DNA of 64,000 nucleotides from the NCBI GenBank assembly GCA_024346835.1, contig AP024866.1, positions 2,356,001 to 2,420,000 of the forward strand, in the 5' to 3' direction. Of the stretch, positions 10,101 to 18,264 are shown in pieces. How positions within the stretch are numbered: position 1 is the stretch's first letter; every line of letters begins with the position of its first letter. The position numbers and the translations under genes were made by a program. The notes below the pieces were generated by a model. That model had not been told where the DNA came from and made no database searches. It saw only the letters and a program-made list of their open reading frames with translations. Source of the stretch: Vibrio comitans. GTDB taxonomy: Bacteria > Pseudomonadota > Gammaproteobacteria > Enterobacterales > Vibrionaceae.

Positions 10101-10684
10101 GGGGTTTTCCAGTGACTACGGATCTCTGACACCATGCTGGCGCCCATGCCATAGAAGTGACGACGCCAGTAATCCGCAATCACTTGTTCTTTTAATTGCG
10201 TCTCATCTTTAATGAATTGGCTTTTAAAGCGACTGCCCGACTCGAATGCATTTTGTGTCAGCATCCGTTGGCAAAATCCATGAATGGTGTAAACCGCCGC
10301 TTCATCCATCTGGCGCTCGGCAGCCAGTAGCAATTCACAGGCTCGCTCACGATCATCGGTTTGCTCTAAAAGTGGCTCAATCACAGGATCATCACTAATG
10401 CCTCGGCTAAAAGCGACTCGTGCTTGGTGAATTCGCGCTCGAATTCGATCTTTTAGCTCTGCGGTTGCCGCCTCAGTAAAGGTCACTACCAAGATCTGCT
10501 CTACCGTTAGTGGGGTTTGGTGTGCTGAGCCGTTATCACCGTGCCCCAACAACAACCTTAGATAGAGTCCAGCAATGGTAAAGGTCTTGCCGGTGCCTGC
10601 AGAAGCCTCAATTAAGCGAGCGCCATGCAAAGGGAATGTCATTGTCTCAAGCGGCGCAGGAAGGATTTGCGCGTCATTTGTCAT
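7100..10684 (-). CDS. recB: Exodeoxyribonuclease V beta subunit RecB
   Basis: The 3'-5' helicase and nuclease subunit of RecBCD, 1194 residues. The UvrD-type Walker A is IEASAGTGKTF near residue 27, Walker B is IDEFQDTDPQQY, and HKSKGLEYD is motif V/VI-like. The C-terminal RecB nuclease domain has GTFLHTLFE and the metal-binding VLDWKSN. It is coupled to recD by TAATG overlap. Unlike E. coli there is no ptrA between recC and recB; instead 263 bp separate the two genes, so recB may have its own promoter. Confidence 0.96.
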   Translation of the reverse strand: MTNDAQILPAPLETMTFPLHGARLIEASAGTGKTFTIAGLYLRLLLGHGDNGSAHQTPLTVEQILVVTFTEAATAELKDRIRARIHQARVAFSRGISDDPVIEPLLEQTDDRERACELLLAAERQMDEAAVYTIHGFCQRMLTQNAFESGSRFKSQFIKDETQLKEQVIADYWRRHFYGMGASMVSEIRSHWKTPQALYADLNNFISGNEVYIHSEVEKGDLETLYAERIAILEGLQKQWLSGSVDFEKLVLESGITKNPYNKKNVPNWVGQIDSWAAKPLSSIAVPECLERFSTSVLQSKTKPDKQAPEHAVFDHIDEYCSLPDLEVKQAILSNAIPECRSELQKAKGLQQKLSFDDLLSQLDYALQADVEGLLSERIRALYPVAMIDEFQDTDPQQYNIFRHLYLQHPECGLFMIGDPKQAIYAFRGADIFTYIRARKEVTSHFNLMTNWRSSKDMVDASNALFQEAESAFIYDEDIPFTAVSASPGADEKSWSLHGETQSAMTVWLKQQDGEAVAKGDYNRSMAESTATQIQRLLSASDSGHALLHGSKDQPIQAGNIAVLVRTGREANLVRRALSEKGVASVYLSNRDSVFSSPIASDVLLFLRAALHFDNDRALRTAAASSLFDLSLFDLERLNQDEQYWELLSQEFSDYRQLWLKSGIMPMIRRLIQYRELAQRFQNEHQGERVLTDLMHLAELLQQASAELESDHALLRWFEEHIFEAGCGDAGDEQKQRLESEKNLVQVVTIHKSKGLEYDIIFVPFVSAYRKSDKALYYDAEQHRTRFDLDNNSDGIALSDKERLAEDLRLIYVAVTRAVYGCYLGVAALKEGRSKKASSHLSSIGYLLQGAEAQEASALATALNALQSKYPSIHVSDPIAWDDVRYQAPQVEQSQLEASKMQQQIDWRWRMTSYSGLVKQGHGSKHQDESVWLDTGLDIDASEDQSPLLDLNKKTMFNFPRGARPGTFLHTLFEEVEYTQSAFAAENEEIIKQLLLKEQLDEEWLPVLQEMIDKVLNTDLDGSGIKLSEKQPQQRLVEMEFLLPIEILSAQRFNAITHKHDSLTAQAGDLGFAPVEGMLKGFIDLVFEHQGKYFVLDWKSNHLGDSAEDYHQKTLDEAMIGHRYDAQYQVYALALHRFLKSRIPDYSYDTHFGGCFYLFLRGMDGSGEYGVFSAKPSQQMLEELDAHIRGEEAI

Positions 10685-10783
10685 AGTGAACCCTATCTAA
10701 ATATGTGATCAATGTAATGAAGCCGAGTTTCTGTGCTTATTGTTAAGCATTATCCGGTGAAGTTTGCGATCGTACTCACTGAT

Positions 10784-10798
10784 ATAACAAACTGTTAT
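10784..10798. repeat. Small palindrome upstream of recB
   Basis: ATAACA-aac-TGTTAT is a perfect 6-bp inverted repeat about 100 bp upstream of the recB start. It could be a dimeric regulator site or chance in AT-rich DNA. I do not recognise the motif. Confidence 0.3.
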
Positions 10799-10878
10799 GC
10801 GTAAGCTTGCCCTCAAATTATGAGTGCTAAGCACCAACCCTATAAAGAACTAAAAAATAAGAGGTCTCTCTGACCCTT

Positions 10879-10922
10879 TGGCCGCCAGCAATTACCCTAC
10901 AAATAATAAATGCTGGCGGCCA
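10879..10922. repeat. 12-bp inverted repeat with 20-nt loop after recC
   Basis: TGGCCGCCAGCA (10879-10890) pairs perfectly with 10911-10922. It starts 26 bp after the recC stop. On the minus strand no T tract follows directly; a TTATTTTTT run lies about 20 bp further on. It is either a weak terminator or a transcript-end stabiliser between recC and recB. Confidence 0.6.
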
Positions 10923-10947
10923 CCCTTTCTCTTCTGACCTATTTCCG

Positions 10948-13900
10948 TTATTTCGATTTTTCTTGCAGTCTCTCTTGCGCTGGCAATAAGACTCTTTCTG
11001 TCAGCTGATATCCGCGCTGTTGCAACTCTTCGCTCCATTGCGACCACGCTATCTGAATGTACATATCATCCGTTTCACCTGAGTTATAGTCATCGCCAAG
11101 GGCTGTCGCGCTAAATTTACCTAATGCGGCTTCTCGGGCAACGTCGGTATCCCCTTTCTTCGCTTTTTTTACAAACTCTTGCGTCGCTGCATGCGCCGAA
11201 CGAGGAAAGTAAGGAAGTGGGTTGGTCATTCCCTCAAAATACAGCCCGACGAGATCTTGTAGGAAATCTAATGCGTCTTGCTGCTCAATAGCGGCCAAGG
11301 AAAAGTACTCAATCTCTTTTTTGCTGGAGATTCCAATAAGGTGGCTGGTCACAGCGACACCTGAAGCGCAAGCACATAGGTGTTTTATCCACGCCTGCAG
11401 GATATCTTTCGAGCGAATACGGCCTACGCGATAATGGACTAGGCCAGAGGTATAATAGTTATCTAACCACCCTGTAATCGTTAACCACTTTTCACGGTAT
11501 TGCACCTTCAAAGACACAGGTAGCGAAGGCTGTTTATTGCTAGTATAAAAGTCAATTTCAGCGACCAACTCTTTCATGGCCTGTTGATTCTCTAAGACCT
11601 CTAAGTCACCAAAGTTACCAATTGGTAATTGCCCTGAACTACGATAATAGTGAGCAACCTGTTCTACTTCCGAGCCTCCGCCATCTAACATAGCCGATAC
11701 AATCTCATCTCGTAGCAGGTAACGCTGGAGCCCACCTAAGGAAAAGGGCTCCTCATCTTCAATCAGCTCTTTTTCGCTGTTAAACCACACTTGTAGCCTC
11801 TGATTAAAGAAGTACTTCACAGGCAGAGACCAAAACGACAACAGCTGTTCCAATTCAATCTCAGACAGCTCTTCTCGTTCTACAAAATAATCCGATAACG
11901 GCGTATTTGGCTTATCCGCTTGAGAATAGACCCCATTCACCACAGGCAACCACTCAGCAGCAAAGCTCTGGTTATTTTCAAAAGCCTCACGACTAAATGG
12001 GGTCATACTGTGATGAGAACTAAGGTGATGAAGTAAGTGCTTTCCAGAGTCGTCCACAGATAGAAGCTCATCACCATCTAAACAGTAGTTTTGTGAGCAA
12101 TACTCGAGCAGCTCAGTCACTAAAATAGAAGGCAAGCATTCGCTGTTGTCGAGAATAGATTGTCCGATATAGCTGATATACAAGCCTTGCTGAGCAGAAA
12201 GTAGAGCCTCTAAAAATAGATAACGGTCGTCATCACGACGACTTCTGTCACCAATACGACTCTTAACCGTCATCAAATCAAAACCTTCCTGAGCAACATT
12301 ACGAGGATAGACACCATCGTTCATTCCTAGTAAGCACACAACATCAAACGGAATAGAGCGCATTGGCATCAGGGTACAGAAGTTGACTTGTCCTGCTAAG
12401 AAGCGCTGGCTAACACGGGAGTTATCCAGTTTATCTTGCAGGTACTCAGAGACCACTTGATGACTTAAGCTGGCATCTAGACCAGACTCTGTGGTTTGCT
12501 GCGTCAGTGAAGACAAAGCATCACGAATACTGGTTAGGGCTATCTCGTTTTCAATATCTAACTCAAAGAAATCATTGGCCAGAGAGTTAAGCTGTGTTTG
12601 CCACTGCGCACTATGCTGCGGCTCTTTTAAAACACTGCGGTAATATAATACCTTATCAATAAAGGCTGCGAGCTTTCCTGCTAGCTCAGCCTGCATACCC
12701 TCAATCTGTTCATAGGGTGCGAGCATGCCACTACTCAGCTCTAATGGCTGACACATGGCCGACATGCTGTAGCCAAGTAAAATACGCTGTAAGCCAAACA
12801 CCCAAGTATTTTGATTCAAGCTTGGCAATTCAAATTCAGTGGCGGTTGAATCATCAAGCCCCCAGCGCACACCGGCTTCTTCTACCCACAAATTAATCAA
12901 TTCAAAATCTGAGGCTGACAAGCCAAAGCGCTGCAGTATTGCTGGGGTTTCCAATATCTCCATCATCTCACTGCGGCCACAGCGGCTGTTAGGTAAATCT
13001 AACAGCTGAAGAAACGCATTTAAGATAGGGGTCTCTTCGGCCACGCTTCGGTCTGAAATAGAGTATGGAATTCTTCTATCGCCGGTCGCATTGCCAAAGA
13101 TGGCGTTAATTGCTGGAGAATAGGCATTGATATCCGCTACCATCACAATAATATCGCGTGGCTTTAGCGACGGGTCTTGATTGAACAGATGCAGAAGCTG
13201 ATCGTGCAACACTTCTACCTCTCGAGTGGCACTATGGCAGCAATGTATAGATACAGAGTGATCGTTTTTTGATACTCGCTGTTTATGCAGGCTTTGCTCT
13301 AGCTTAGTATCATCTTGATGTTGATTAAGCTGCAAAATATCTTGCTGAATACTTTGTAGAAGTGTCTTTACATCGAGATCAACAAAAGCTTCCACCTCAT
13401 TGCTATCAAGCTCAGAGAGTAGATGTAAATTATCTCGCCCTTGCTTACCCATAGAGGCCAGCAAGTTGTTACTGATCGCATCGTGATGAAACTCTGGCAA
13501 GGCATTGTGCTCAATATCCCCTTTAAGAATAGGAACACCCTGCGCTTCGCTTATCTCTTGTCCATGCCAACGAATGCGAGGTCTCACCTTAGCCGCCATT
13601 TTCGCTAGGGTACGCTGGTCTTTAATATCCCCCCAGTAATAGCGACACGGGTTATGGAACATCAGGTGCACATCAATATGCTCACCTAAAGCCTTCAACG
13701 CTTCCAAATATTTGGGCGGCAAAGAGCTAATACCAAACACAAATAAGCGCTTAGGTACGTTATCACTGCTTATCTCTGACAGGTTTGCCAGTTTATCGAT
13801 GAAGTCTTGATACAGATTTGCTCGGTGGTACTTAGACTGACCTAATTGCTCAGTAAAGCGATACAGTTCTCGCCATAACTCACCTTGCCATAGCCCTTGC

Positions 13901-14379
13901 TCTTGTAACTCAGCAGGATGCTCATTACCTTCCCAAGCGGTAATGTAATCAGGACGATACACCAAGTAACCATCAAAGATATCAGCAATCTTGCCAGCCA
14001 ATTGAAACAGCTTAGAGTTATCCTGATCGTGCTCAAGATAAGCTGCAAGAGAAGAGAACTCGTCCTGTCCAAGTTTACTTGGCAATACCTGCATCAACTT
14101 CCACGTCATCGCCTCTTTATTAAAGGCACTGCGTTTAGGTACATCAGGCAGTACCTCGATAAACATCTGCCAAATGAAGGTAGCGGGAAGAGGAAAATTG
14201 AGATTAGCTGCAATCCCCATATCCTTGGCTAATTCCATCTTTAACCACTGAGACATACCAGGGCTTTGAACTAAGATTTGCTCTTGCTCAAAGGGAGATG
14301 ATAGAGGTTGCTGGCGAATAAGTGCTATGAGTAGAGATTTGAGAAGATCGATCTGGTTTGAATGATAAACAGTAAACAA
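10948..14379 (-). CDS. recC: Exodeoxyribonuclease V gamma subunit RecC
   Basis: The 1143-residue RecC subunit, which splits the strands and reads Chi in the RecBCD complex. It has the helicase-like fold without ATPase motifs and a degenerate nuclease-like C-terminal domain. Recognisable blocks are VQSPGMSQWLKMELA near the N-terminus, RRIPYSISDRS, FCTLMPMRSIPFDVVCLLGMNDGVYPR and SRRDDDRYLFLEALLSA. The upstream gene on the same strand is the TDT transporter, whose stop is about 75 bp away. Confidence 0.95.
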   Translation of the reverse strand: MFTVYHSNQIDLLKSLLIALIRQQPLSSPFEQEQILVQSPGMSQWLKMELAKDMGIAANLNFPLPATFIWQMFIEVLPDVPKRSAFNKEAMTWKLMQVLPSKLGQDEFSSLAAYLEHDQDNSKLFQLAGKIADIFDGYLVYRPDYITAWEGNEHPAELQEQGLWQGELWRELYRFTEQLGQSKYHRANLYQDFIDKLANLSEISSDNVPKRLFVFGISSLPPKYLEALKALGEHIDVHLMFHNPCRYYWGDIKDQRTLAKMAAKVRPRIRWHGQEISEAQGVPILKGDIEHNALPEFHHDAISNNLLASMGKQGRDNLHLLSELDSNEVEAFVDLDVKTLLQSIQQDILQLNQHQDDTKLEQSLHKQRVSKNDHSVSIHCCHSATREVEVLHDQLLHLFNQDPSLKPRDIIVMVADINAYSPAINAIFGNATGDRRIPYSISDRSVAEETPILNAFLQLLDLPNSRCGRSEMMEILETPAILQRFGLSASDFELINLWVEEAGVRWGLDDSTATEFELPSLNQNTWVFGLQRILLGYSMSAMCQPLELSSGMLAPYEQIEGMQAELAGKLAAFIDKVLYYRSVLKEPQHSAQWQTQLNSLANDFFELDIENEIALTSIRDALSSLTQQTTESGLDASLSHQVVSEYLQDKLDNSRVSQRFLAGQVNFCTLMPMRSIPFDVVCLLGMNDGVYPRNVAQEGFDLMTVKSRIGDRSRRDDDRYLFLEALLSAQQGLYISYIGQSILDNSECLPSILVTELLEYCSQNYCLDGDELLSVDDSGKHLLHHLSSHHSMTPFSREAFENNQSFAAEWLPVVNGVYSQADKPNTPLSDYFVEREELSEIELEQLLSFWSLPVKYFFNQRLQVWFNSEKELIEDEEPFSLGGLQRYLLRDEIVSAMLDGGGSEVEQVAHYYRSSGQLPIGNFGDLEVLENQQAMKELVAEIDFYTSNKQPSLPVSLKVQYREKWLTITGWLDNYYTSGLVHYRVGRIRSKDILQAWIKHLCACASGVAVTSHLIGISSKKEIEYFSLAAIEQQDALDFLQDLVGLYFEGMTNPLPYFPRSAHAATQEFVKKAKKGDTDVAREAALGKFSATALGDDYNSGETDDMYIQIAWSQWSEELQQRGYQLTERVLLPAQERLQEKSK

Positions 14380-14400
14380 GGCAGGCTCACAATCCGTTGA

Positions 14401-14440
14401 ATCAATTGCAATAAGATTACCACACCCTAGTGCAATTGAT
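14401..14440. repeat. 10-bp inverted repeat with 20-nt spacer before recC
   Basis: ATCAATTGCA (14401-14410) pairs perfectly with TGCAATTGAT (14431-14440). It lies between the TDT transporter stop and the recC start. No T tract follows, so it is more likely an operator or a leader hairpin than a terminator. Confidence 0.5.
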
Positions 14441-14453
14441 GCCTCAAAGTGAG

Positions 14454-15419
14454 TTATTTAAGACTCACCTCTAACCTTGGTTGAATCAATAGGTTATTTA
14501 AATATTGTATTGCCACATAGCCCACCACCAATGTCGCAACGGCCAATTCTACCAATGCTATGCCATGCACTTGCTCAACATACTGAGCAGGAACACCCAT
14601 CTCACCCATCCAAGCCACCACTTTAAACAGGGCCGTTGCACCAATCACTAGAGGGAAGGTAAAAGCGGCGTAAGCTGGGCTAAATGGCAGTCTCAATAAA
14701 CGATAAAAGGCCATATAGATCACCGATGTCATTAGAACGGCGATACCAAACAGCAAAGCCACAATCACTGGTGATGGAGCATCAACAAAAGAAAGATAGC
14801 CTGCCAATGAAAGGCTCGCTGGCGCTGCTAAAATCGCGATAGTTGGCTTAGCTGCATCTTGGACTAAATCTGAGAATATAAAACGATAAATCATTATAGG
14901 TAGCATGATGGCGTAGGTCGCCATACCGAAGTACAAGGTATATTCACCAATCCAATGCAAAGACGAACTGCCAGAATAGGTTAACGCTGCAACTATGATG
15001 CCGACCGGAGGCACAAACCAACTTGGTACCATATGGTGAAGCTGAAAGTTTTGGCTTCGATGAAAAATAAAGCTCACCAAGAACACAATATGCAGTGCTA
15101 CTGACATTACCCATATAAGGTTACCCAACCCCACCCAATGTTGGCCGATGGCATACGACACCACCATACACGCCATAGCAAAAGTAGGTACCACACTCCC
15201 TACAACAGGATGTGATAAATCTTGCTTAAGTAAATGGGAATGGAGCAGAAATTTACCCGCTAAAACAGACAATAATATCGATGCAATAACAGCGCCCGCA
15301 ATCTGCGCGTAACCACCAAACACCCCAAGATTTTCCAGACTCCAACCTAGACTTGCGATACCAAGGGCAAGTCCTGCCATTGGGGTAGGTGCATTGGCTA
15401 AACGAGATTGTGTTTGCAT
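14454..15419 (-). CDS. TDT-family (TehA/SLAC1-like) membrane transporter
   Basis: A 321-residue protein with about ten hydrophobic helices. The start PTPMAGLALGIASLG is typical of the tellurite-resistance/dicarboxylate transporter (TDT) family, which includes TehA, Mae1 and the plant SLAC1 anion channels. Substrate cannot be read from the sequence; dicarboxylate or small anions are the family range. It is divergent from a LysR-type regulator across a 104-bp intergenic region, so it is the most likely target of that regulator. recC follows 75 bp downstream on the same strand. Confidence 0.85.
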   Translation of the reverse strand: MQTQSRLANAPTPMAGLALGIASLGWSLENLGVFGGYAQIAGAVIASILLSVLAGKFLLHSHLLKQDLSHPVVGSVVPTFAMACMVVSYAIGQHWVGLGNLIWVMSVALHIVFLVSFIFHRSQNFQLHHMVPSWFVPPVGIIVAALTYSGSSSLHWIGEYTLYFGMATYAIMLPIMIYRFIFSDLVQDAAKPTIAILAAPASLSLAGYLSFVDAPSPVIVALLFGIAVLMTSVIYMAFYRLLRLPFSPAYAAFTFPLVIGATALFKVVAWMGEMGVPAQYVEQVHGIALVELAVATLVVGYVAIQYLNNLLIQPRLEVSLK

Positions 15420-15523
15420 TAGATGACTCCGCTCATGATTTACTTGATGCGCTTAGTTTACTCTTGAGCTATGTTTATGAATATTTAAAGATTTAAAACT
15501 AACGTTAAGAAAAACCAAACATC

Positions 15524-16456
15524 ATGATTTCATTTACTCTACGTCAGTTAGAGGTGTTCGCTTCTGTTGCCAAAGCCAATTCTTTATCTGCCGCCGCACA
15601 GACTCTATTTTTGTCCAAGGCTGCAGTAAGTTTGTCTCTCAATGAGCTCGAAAACCAACTGGGCCATACCCTATTTGATCGAATCAATAACCGATTGATC
15701 ATCAACAATGAAGGCATAAAGCTACTGCCCATTGCTGATGAATTGCTGCATCGAGCACATTCAATTCAGGGCTTATTCAATAACTCTGAAACCCTTAGTG
15801 GCGAACTGCGACTGGGAGCAAGTGATACCATTGGCAATCAGCTACTGCCCTTTCTAATCCGAGACTTTAAGCAAAAACACCCAGCGGTTGAGTTTAAAGC
15901 CTTATTATCAAACTCCTCTGATCTAGGTCAGAAAATACTCGACTACCAAATTGATATCGCTTTTATCGAGAGCAACGAAGATTCTGCAAAGCTCATCCAT
16001 CATCCGTTTGGTTTTGATCAGATGTGCGTGATAGGCCAAGCTGATCATCCGCTTTCATTAGAGGAAAATCTTACGTTTAATGACCTGGAAGAGACTAAAT
16101 GGCTACTCAGGGAGTCAGGCTCAGGGTCTCGCGACTATTTCATTACCCATATTGCTGAGCATTTATCAAGCTGGCAGACAGAGTTTGAACTCAGTAGTAG
16201 CGAAGCCATCATCAACGGTGTCACCGCTGGGCTAGGCTTGGCCTGTTTATCAGAACTATCAGTAGATAGCGCAATCAAGGCGGGTAAAGTGAAGAAACTT
16301 AACATCACCCTACCCCTTGAACGTTCCATGCAGATCGTTTTACACAAAGACAAATACTTAAACCCATTACTCGATGCATTCTTGCAATACAGTCTTGAAT
16401 GGCGTTTGACCGATCACCCCACAAAATCACCAACTCGGCTAGACTGTAAAGAGTGA
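15524..16456 (+). CDS. LysR-family transcriptional regulator, YeiE-like
   Basis: 310 residues with an N-terminal winged helix-turn-helix (TLRQLEVFASVAKANSLSAA, then SKAAVSLSLNELENQLG) and a C-terminal periplasmic-binding-fold effector domain (about 90-295). Blocks such as GASDTIGNQLLP, LRESGSGSRD and SSEAIINGVTAGLGL resemble E. coli YeiE, which belongs to the CysB-like branch. It most likely controls the divergent TDT transporter and itself from the shared 104-bp region. The effector is unknown. Confidence 0.88.
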   Translation: MISFTLRQLEVFASVAKANSLSAAAQTLFLSKAAVSLSLNELENQLGHTLFDRINNRLIINNEGIKLLPIADELLHRAHSIQGLFNNSETLSGELRLGASDTIGNQLLPFLIRDFKQKHPAVEFKALLSNSSDLGQKILDYQIDIAFIESNEDSAKLIHHPFGFDQMCVIGQADHPLSLEENLTFNDLEETKWLLRESGSGSRDYFITHIAEHLSSWQTEFELSSSEAIINGVTAGLGLACLSELSVDSAIKAGKVKKLNITLPLERSMQIVLHKDKYLNPLLDAFLQYSLEWRLTDHPTKSPTRLDCKE

Positions 16457-16457
16457 T

Positions 16458-16477
16458 TTATGTATAAATAACCAGTA
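16458..16477 (+). promoter_or_regulatory. Degenerate LexA (SOS) box upstream of yebG
   Basis: The site TTATGTATAAATAACCAGTA fits the LexA pattern CTGT-N8-ACAG with two mismatches (ATGT and CCAG), an AT-rich spacer and outer TA. It ends 33 bp before the yebG start, where an SOS operator is expected since yebG is a known LexA-regulated gene. Confidence 0.55.
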
Positions 16478-16510
16478 TTCAATCTATAAACAATTTTATG
16501 AGGATGGACC

Positions 16511-16804
16511 ATGGCTGTTATCGTCAAGTACGTGGTAGAACGCAACGGAGAAGAAAAGATGACTTTTACCTCGAAAGCCGAAGCGGACGCATATGACAAA
16601 ATGCTGGATATGGCAGATGAATTGTTCGAGCTTTTGGGCAATAGCGAAATCATCACCGATGAAGGCCAGCAAGAAGAGTTGTCTATGTATCTAGCTAAGC
16701 ACAAAGAAGAGGTACTTTACGCTCTAGGTGCTAAACGCAAACCAACGCCAAAGAAGCCAAAGGTTGAAGCCGTACCTGATTCTTCAGAGTCTGACGCCGC
16801 TTAA
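16511..16804 (+). CDS. yebG: YebG family protein (SOS-induced)
   Basis: 97 residues, closely like E. coli YebG in the first 50 positions (MAVIVKYVVERNGEEKM, then FTSKAEADAYDKMLD). YebG is a small DNA-damage-inducible protein of unclear function. The C-terminal part is lysine/proline-rich and then acidic, as in the family. A GAGGA sequence lies 7-8 bp before the ATG. A degenerate LexA box lies upstream and a hairpin terminator follows, so it is a single-gene unit. Confidence 0.93.
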   Translation: MAVIVKYVVERNGEEKMTFTSKAEADAYDKMLDMADELFELLGNSEIITDEGQQEELSMYLAKHKEEVLYALGAKRKPTPKKPKVEAVPDSSESDAA

Positions 16805-16821
16805 ACAACGCTATATTAATT

Positions 16822-16860
16822 GCCCTGCACTCATCATTGAATCGCAGGGCGATTTCTTCT
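16822..16860 (+). terminator. Terminator of yebG
   Basis: GCCCTGC (16822-16828) pairs with GCAGGGC (16844-16850), a 7-bp stem and 15-nt loop, followed by a T-rich gatttcttct tail. It starts 17 bp after the yebG stop. Confidence 0.65.
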
Positions 16861-17020
16861 TCCCATCGCTCTATCTTCTCAATATCAATTAGCAAAGCTT
16901 TCTACTTCTTCATTACCCATTGCCTCCCTTGTTTCAGCATTTTGTCAGTTTTCGTGATTTAGCCCTTTTCAGCTAAGCGAACGCTCTTTATAGTGTAAAG
17001 CTATCAACAAAATTTGAGAG

Positions 17021-17068
17021 GTACGTCTCCTCACCTTAATGCATCGCAAGCGGGGAAAAGAGACGTAC
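17021..17068 (+). promoter_or_regulatory. Hairpin in the dapD leader
   Basis: GTACGTCTC (17021-17029) pairs perfectly with GAGACGTAC (17060-17068) around a 30-nt loop; a G-T and an A-T pair can extend the stem. It lies between a likely promoter (TATAGT at about 16990) and the dapD ribosome site, so it would be in the 5' UTR. No T tract follows. It does not look like the lysine riboswitch. The rest of the gap from 16861 to 17010 shows nothing else I can name. Confidence 0.5.
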
Positions 17069-17095
17069 TTGAATACGATATATGGAGATTAATTG

Positions 17096-18127
17096 ATGTC
17101 TTTCTTTGCACTAGCACTCGGTAGCGCGACTAAAAACCGTGATGGCAAAATTATTGAAGCTTTCTTCCCAACCCCTATCTTGAACCCTACAGCAGAACTC
17201 ATTGCTGCAGTTAAACAAGCTGCGGGTTATGAGCAAGGCAACCAAAGCTTAGAGATTACTTCTGAGCAATGTGCTGCACTTGCAAGCGCGTTTGAAAGCA
17301 ATGGCCAAGCGGCAAGTGCAAGTTTTGCATCAAAAGCAGCGGCATCAGAGCAGCCTTTGGTTGTTGTTGTACTTGAGAGCGATGAAAAACCACAATCGGT
17401 TGCTGAAGGCTTTCTTAAGCTGCAACTGATCTCTAACCGTCTAGTTAAGCCGCACGGCACAGTACTTGACGGTATCTTCGGTCTTCTACACAACATCGCA
17501 TGGACTAACGAAGGTCCAATCGATCTTCCTGAACTGGCTGATCGTCAAATCGAAGCTCGCCTAGCGGGTCGCGCACTAAGCGTAGATTGCGTAGATAAGT
17601 TCCCTAAAATGGTGGATTACGTTGTGCCTGCGGGCGTGCGTATCGCTGATACCTCTCGCGTTCGTCTTGGTGCTCACGTGGGTGAAGGCACTACCGTTAT
17701 GCACGAAGGTTTCATCAACTTCAACGCTGGTACTGAAGGCGTGAGCATGGTTGAAGGCCGTATCTCTGCTGGCGTTATGGTTGGCGAAGGCTCTGATATC
17801 GGTGGTGGTGCTTCTATCATGGGCACCCTATCTGGTGGTGGTAAAGTAGTTATCTCTATTGGTGAGAACAGCCTACTGGGCGCAAATGCCGGTCTTGGTT
17901 TCCCAATGGGCGATCGCTGTACTATCGAGTCAGGTCTGTATGTAACCTCGGGTACTAAAGTGCGCATGCTAGACAACAGCGGCCAAGAGGTTGAAGTAGT
18001 TAAAGCGCGTGACCTAGCTGGCAAGTCTGATCTACTGTTCCGCCGTAACTCGCAAACAGGTGCCGTTGAGTGTCTGACTAACAAGTCTGCAGTAGAGCTA
18101 AACAGCGAACTACACAGCAACAACTAA
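17096..18127 (+). CDS. dapD: 2,3,4,5-tetrahydropyridine-2,6-dicarboxylate N-succinyltransferase DapD
   Basis: Succinylates tetrahydrodipicolinate in the lysine/meso-diaminopimelate pathway. The left-handed beta-helix of hexapeptide repeats is visible at about 175-300 (VGEGTTVMHEG, GEGSDIGGGASIMG, GENSLLGANAGLG). This is the longer 343-residue class rather than the 274-residue E. coli type. The start is the ATG at 17096 with GGAG at 17084-17087; the TTG one codon earlier is not needed. It stands alone between its leader hairpin and a strong terminator. Confidence 0.95.
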   Translation: MSFFALALGSATKNRDGKIIEAFFPTPILNPTAELIAAVKQAAGYEQGNQSLEITSEQCAALASAFESNGQAASASFASKAAASEQPLVVVVLESDEKPQSVAEGFLKLQLISNRLVKPHGTVLDGIFGLLHNIAWTNEGPIDLPELADRQIEARLAGRALSVDCVDKFPKMVDYVVPAGVRIADTSRVRLGAHVGEGTTVMHEGFINFNAGTEGVSMVEGRISAGVMVGEGSDIGGGASIMGTLSGGGKVVISIGENSLLGANAGLGFPMGDRCTIESGLYVTSGTKVRMLDNSGQEVEVVKARDLAGKSDLLFRRNSQTGAVECLTNKSAVELNSELHSNN

Positions 18128-18164
18128 TCACACTCGGATTAAGTCGAGTCGCTCTGACTGAGTA

Positions 18165-18206
18165 AAAATAAGAGGCTGCGTTTTCACGCAGCCTCTTTTG
18201 TTTTTG
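18165..18206 (+). terminator. Rho-independent terminator of dapD
   Basis: AGAGGCTGCG (18171-18180) pairs with 18187-18196 and is followed by TTTGTTTTTG. It is about 45 bp after the dapD stop. Confidence 0.92.
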
Positions 18207-18218
18207 TATTGTAATCGA

Positions 18219-18247
18219 TACAAAAAAAGGGAGCCTAGGCTCCCTTT
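18219..18247 (-). terminator. Rho-independent terminator of the DAACS symporter gene
   Basis: A perfect palindrome AAAGGGAGCC-TA-GGCTCCCTTT (18226-18247) is followed on the minus strand by further T. It is 18 bp after the symporter stop. Confidence 0.92.
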
Positions 18248-18264
18248 AGTACTTAATCAATAAG

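Noticed and set aside
10685..10947. A ptrA (protease III) remnant between recC and recB
   Set aside because: Only 263 bp, no frame and no HXXEH motif.
17002..17095. Lysine riboswitch at dapD
   Set aside because: The leader is under 100 nt and lacks the multi-helix core and conserved bases of the lysine riboswitch.
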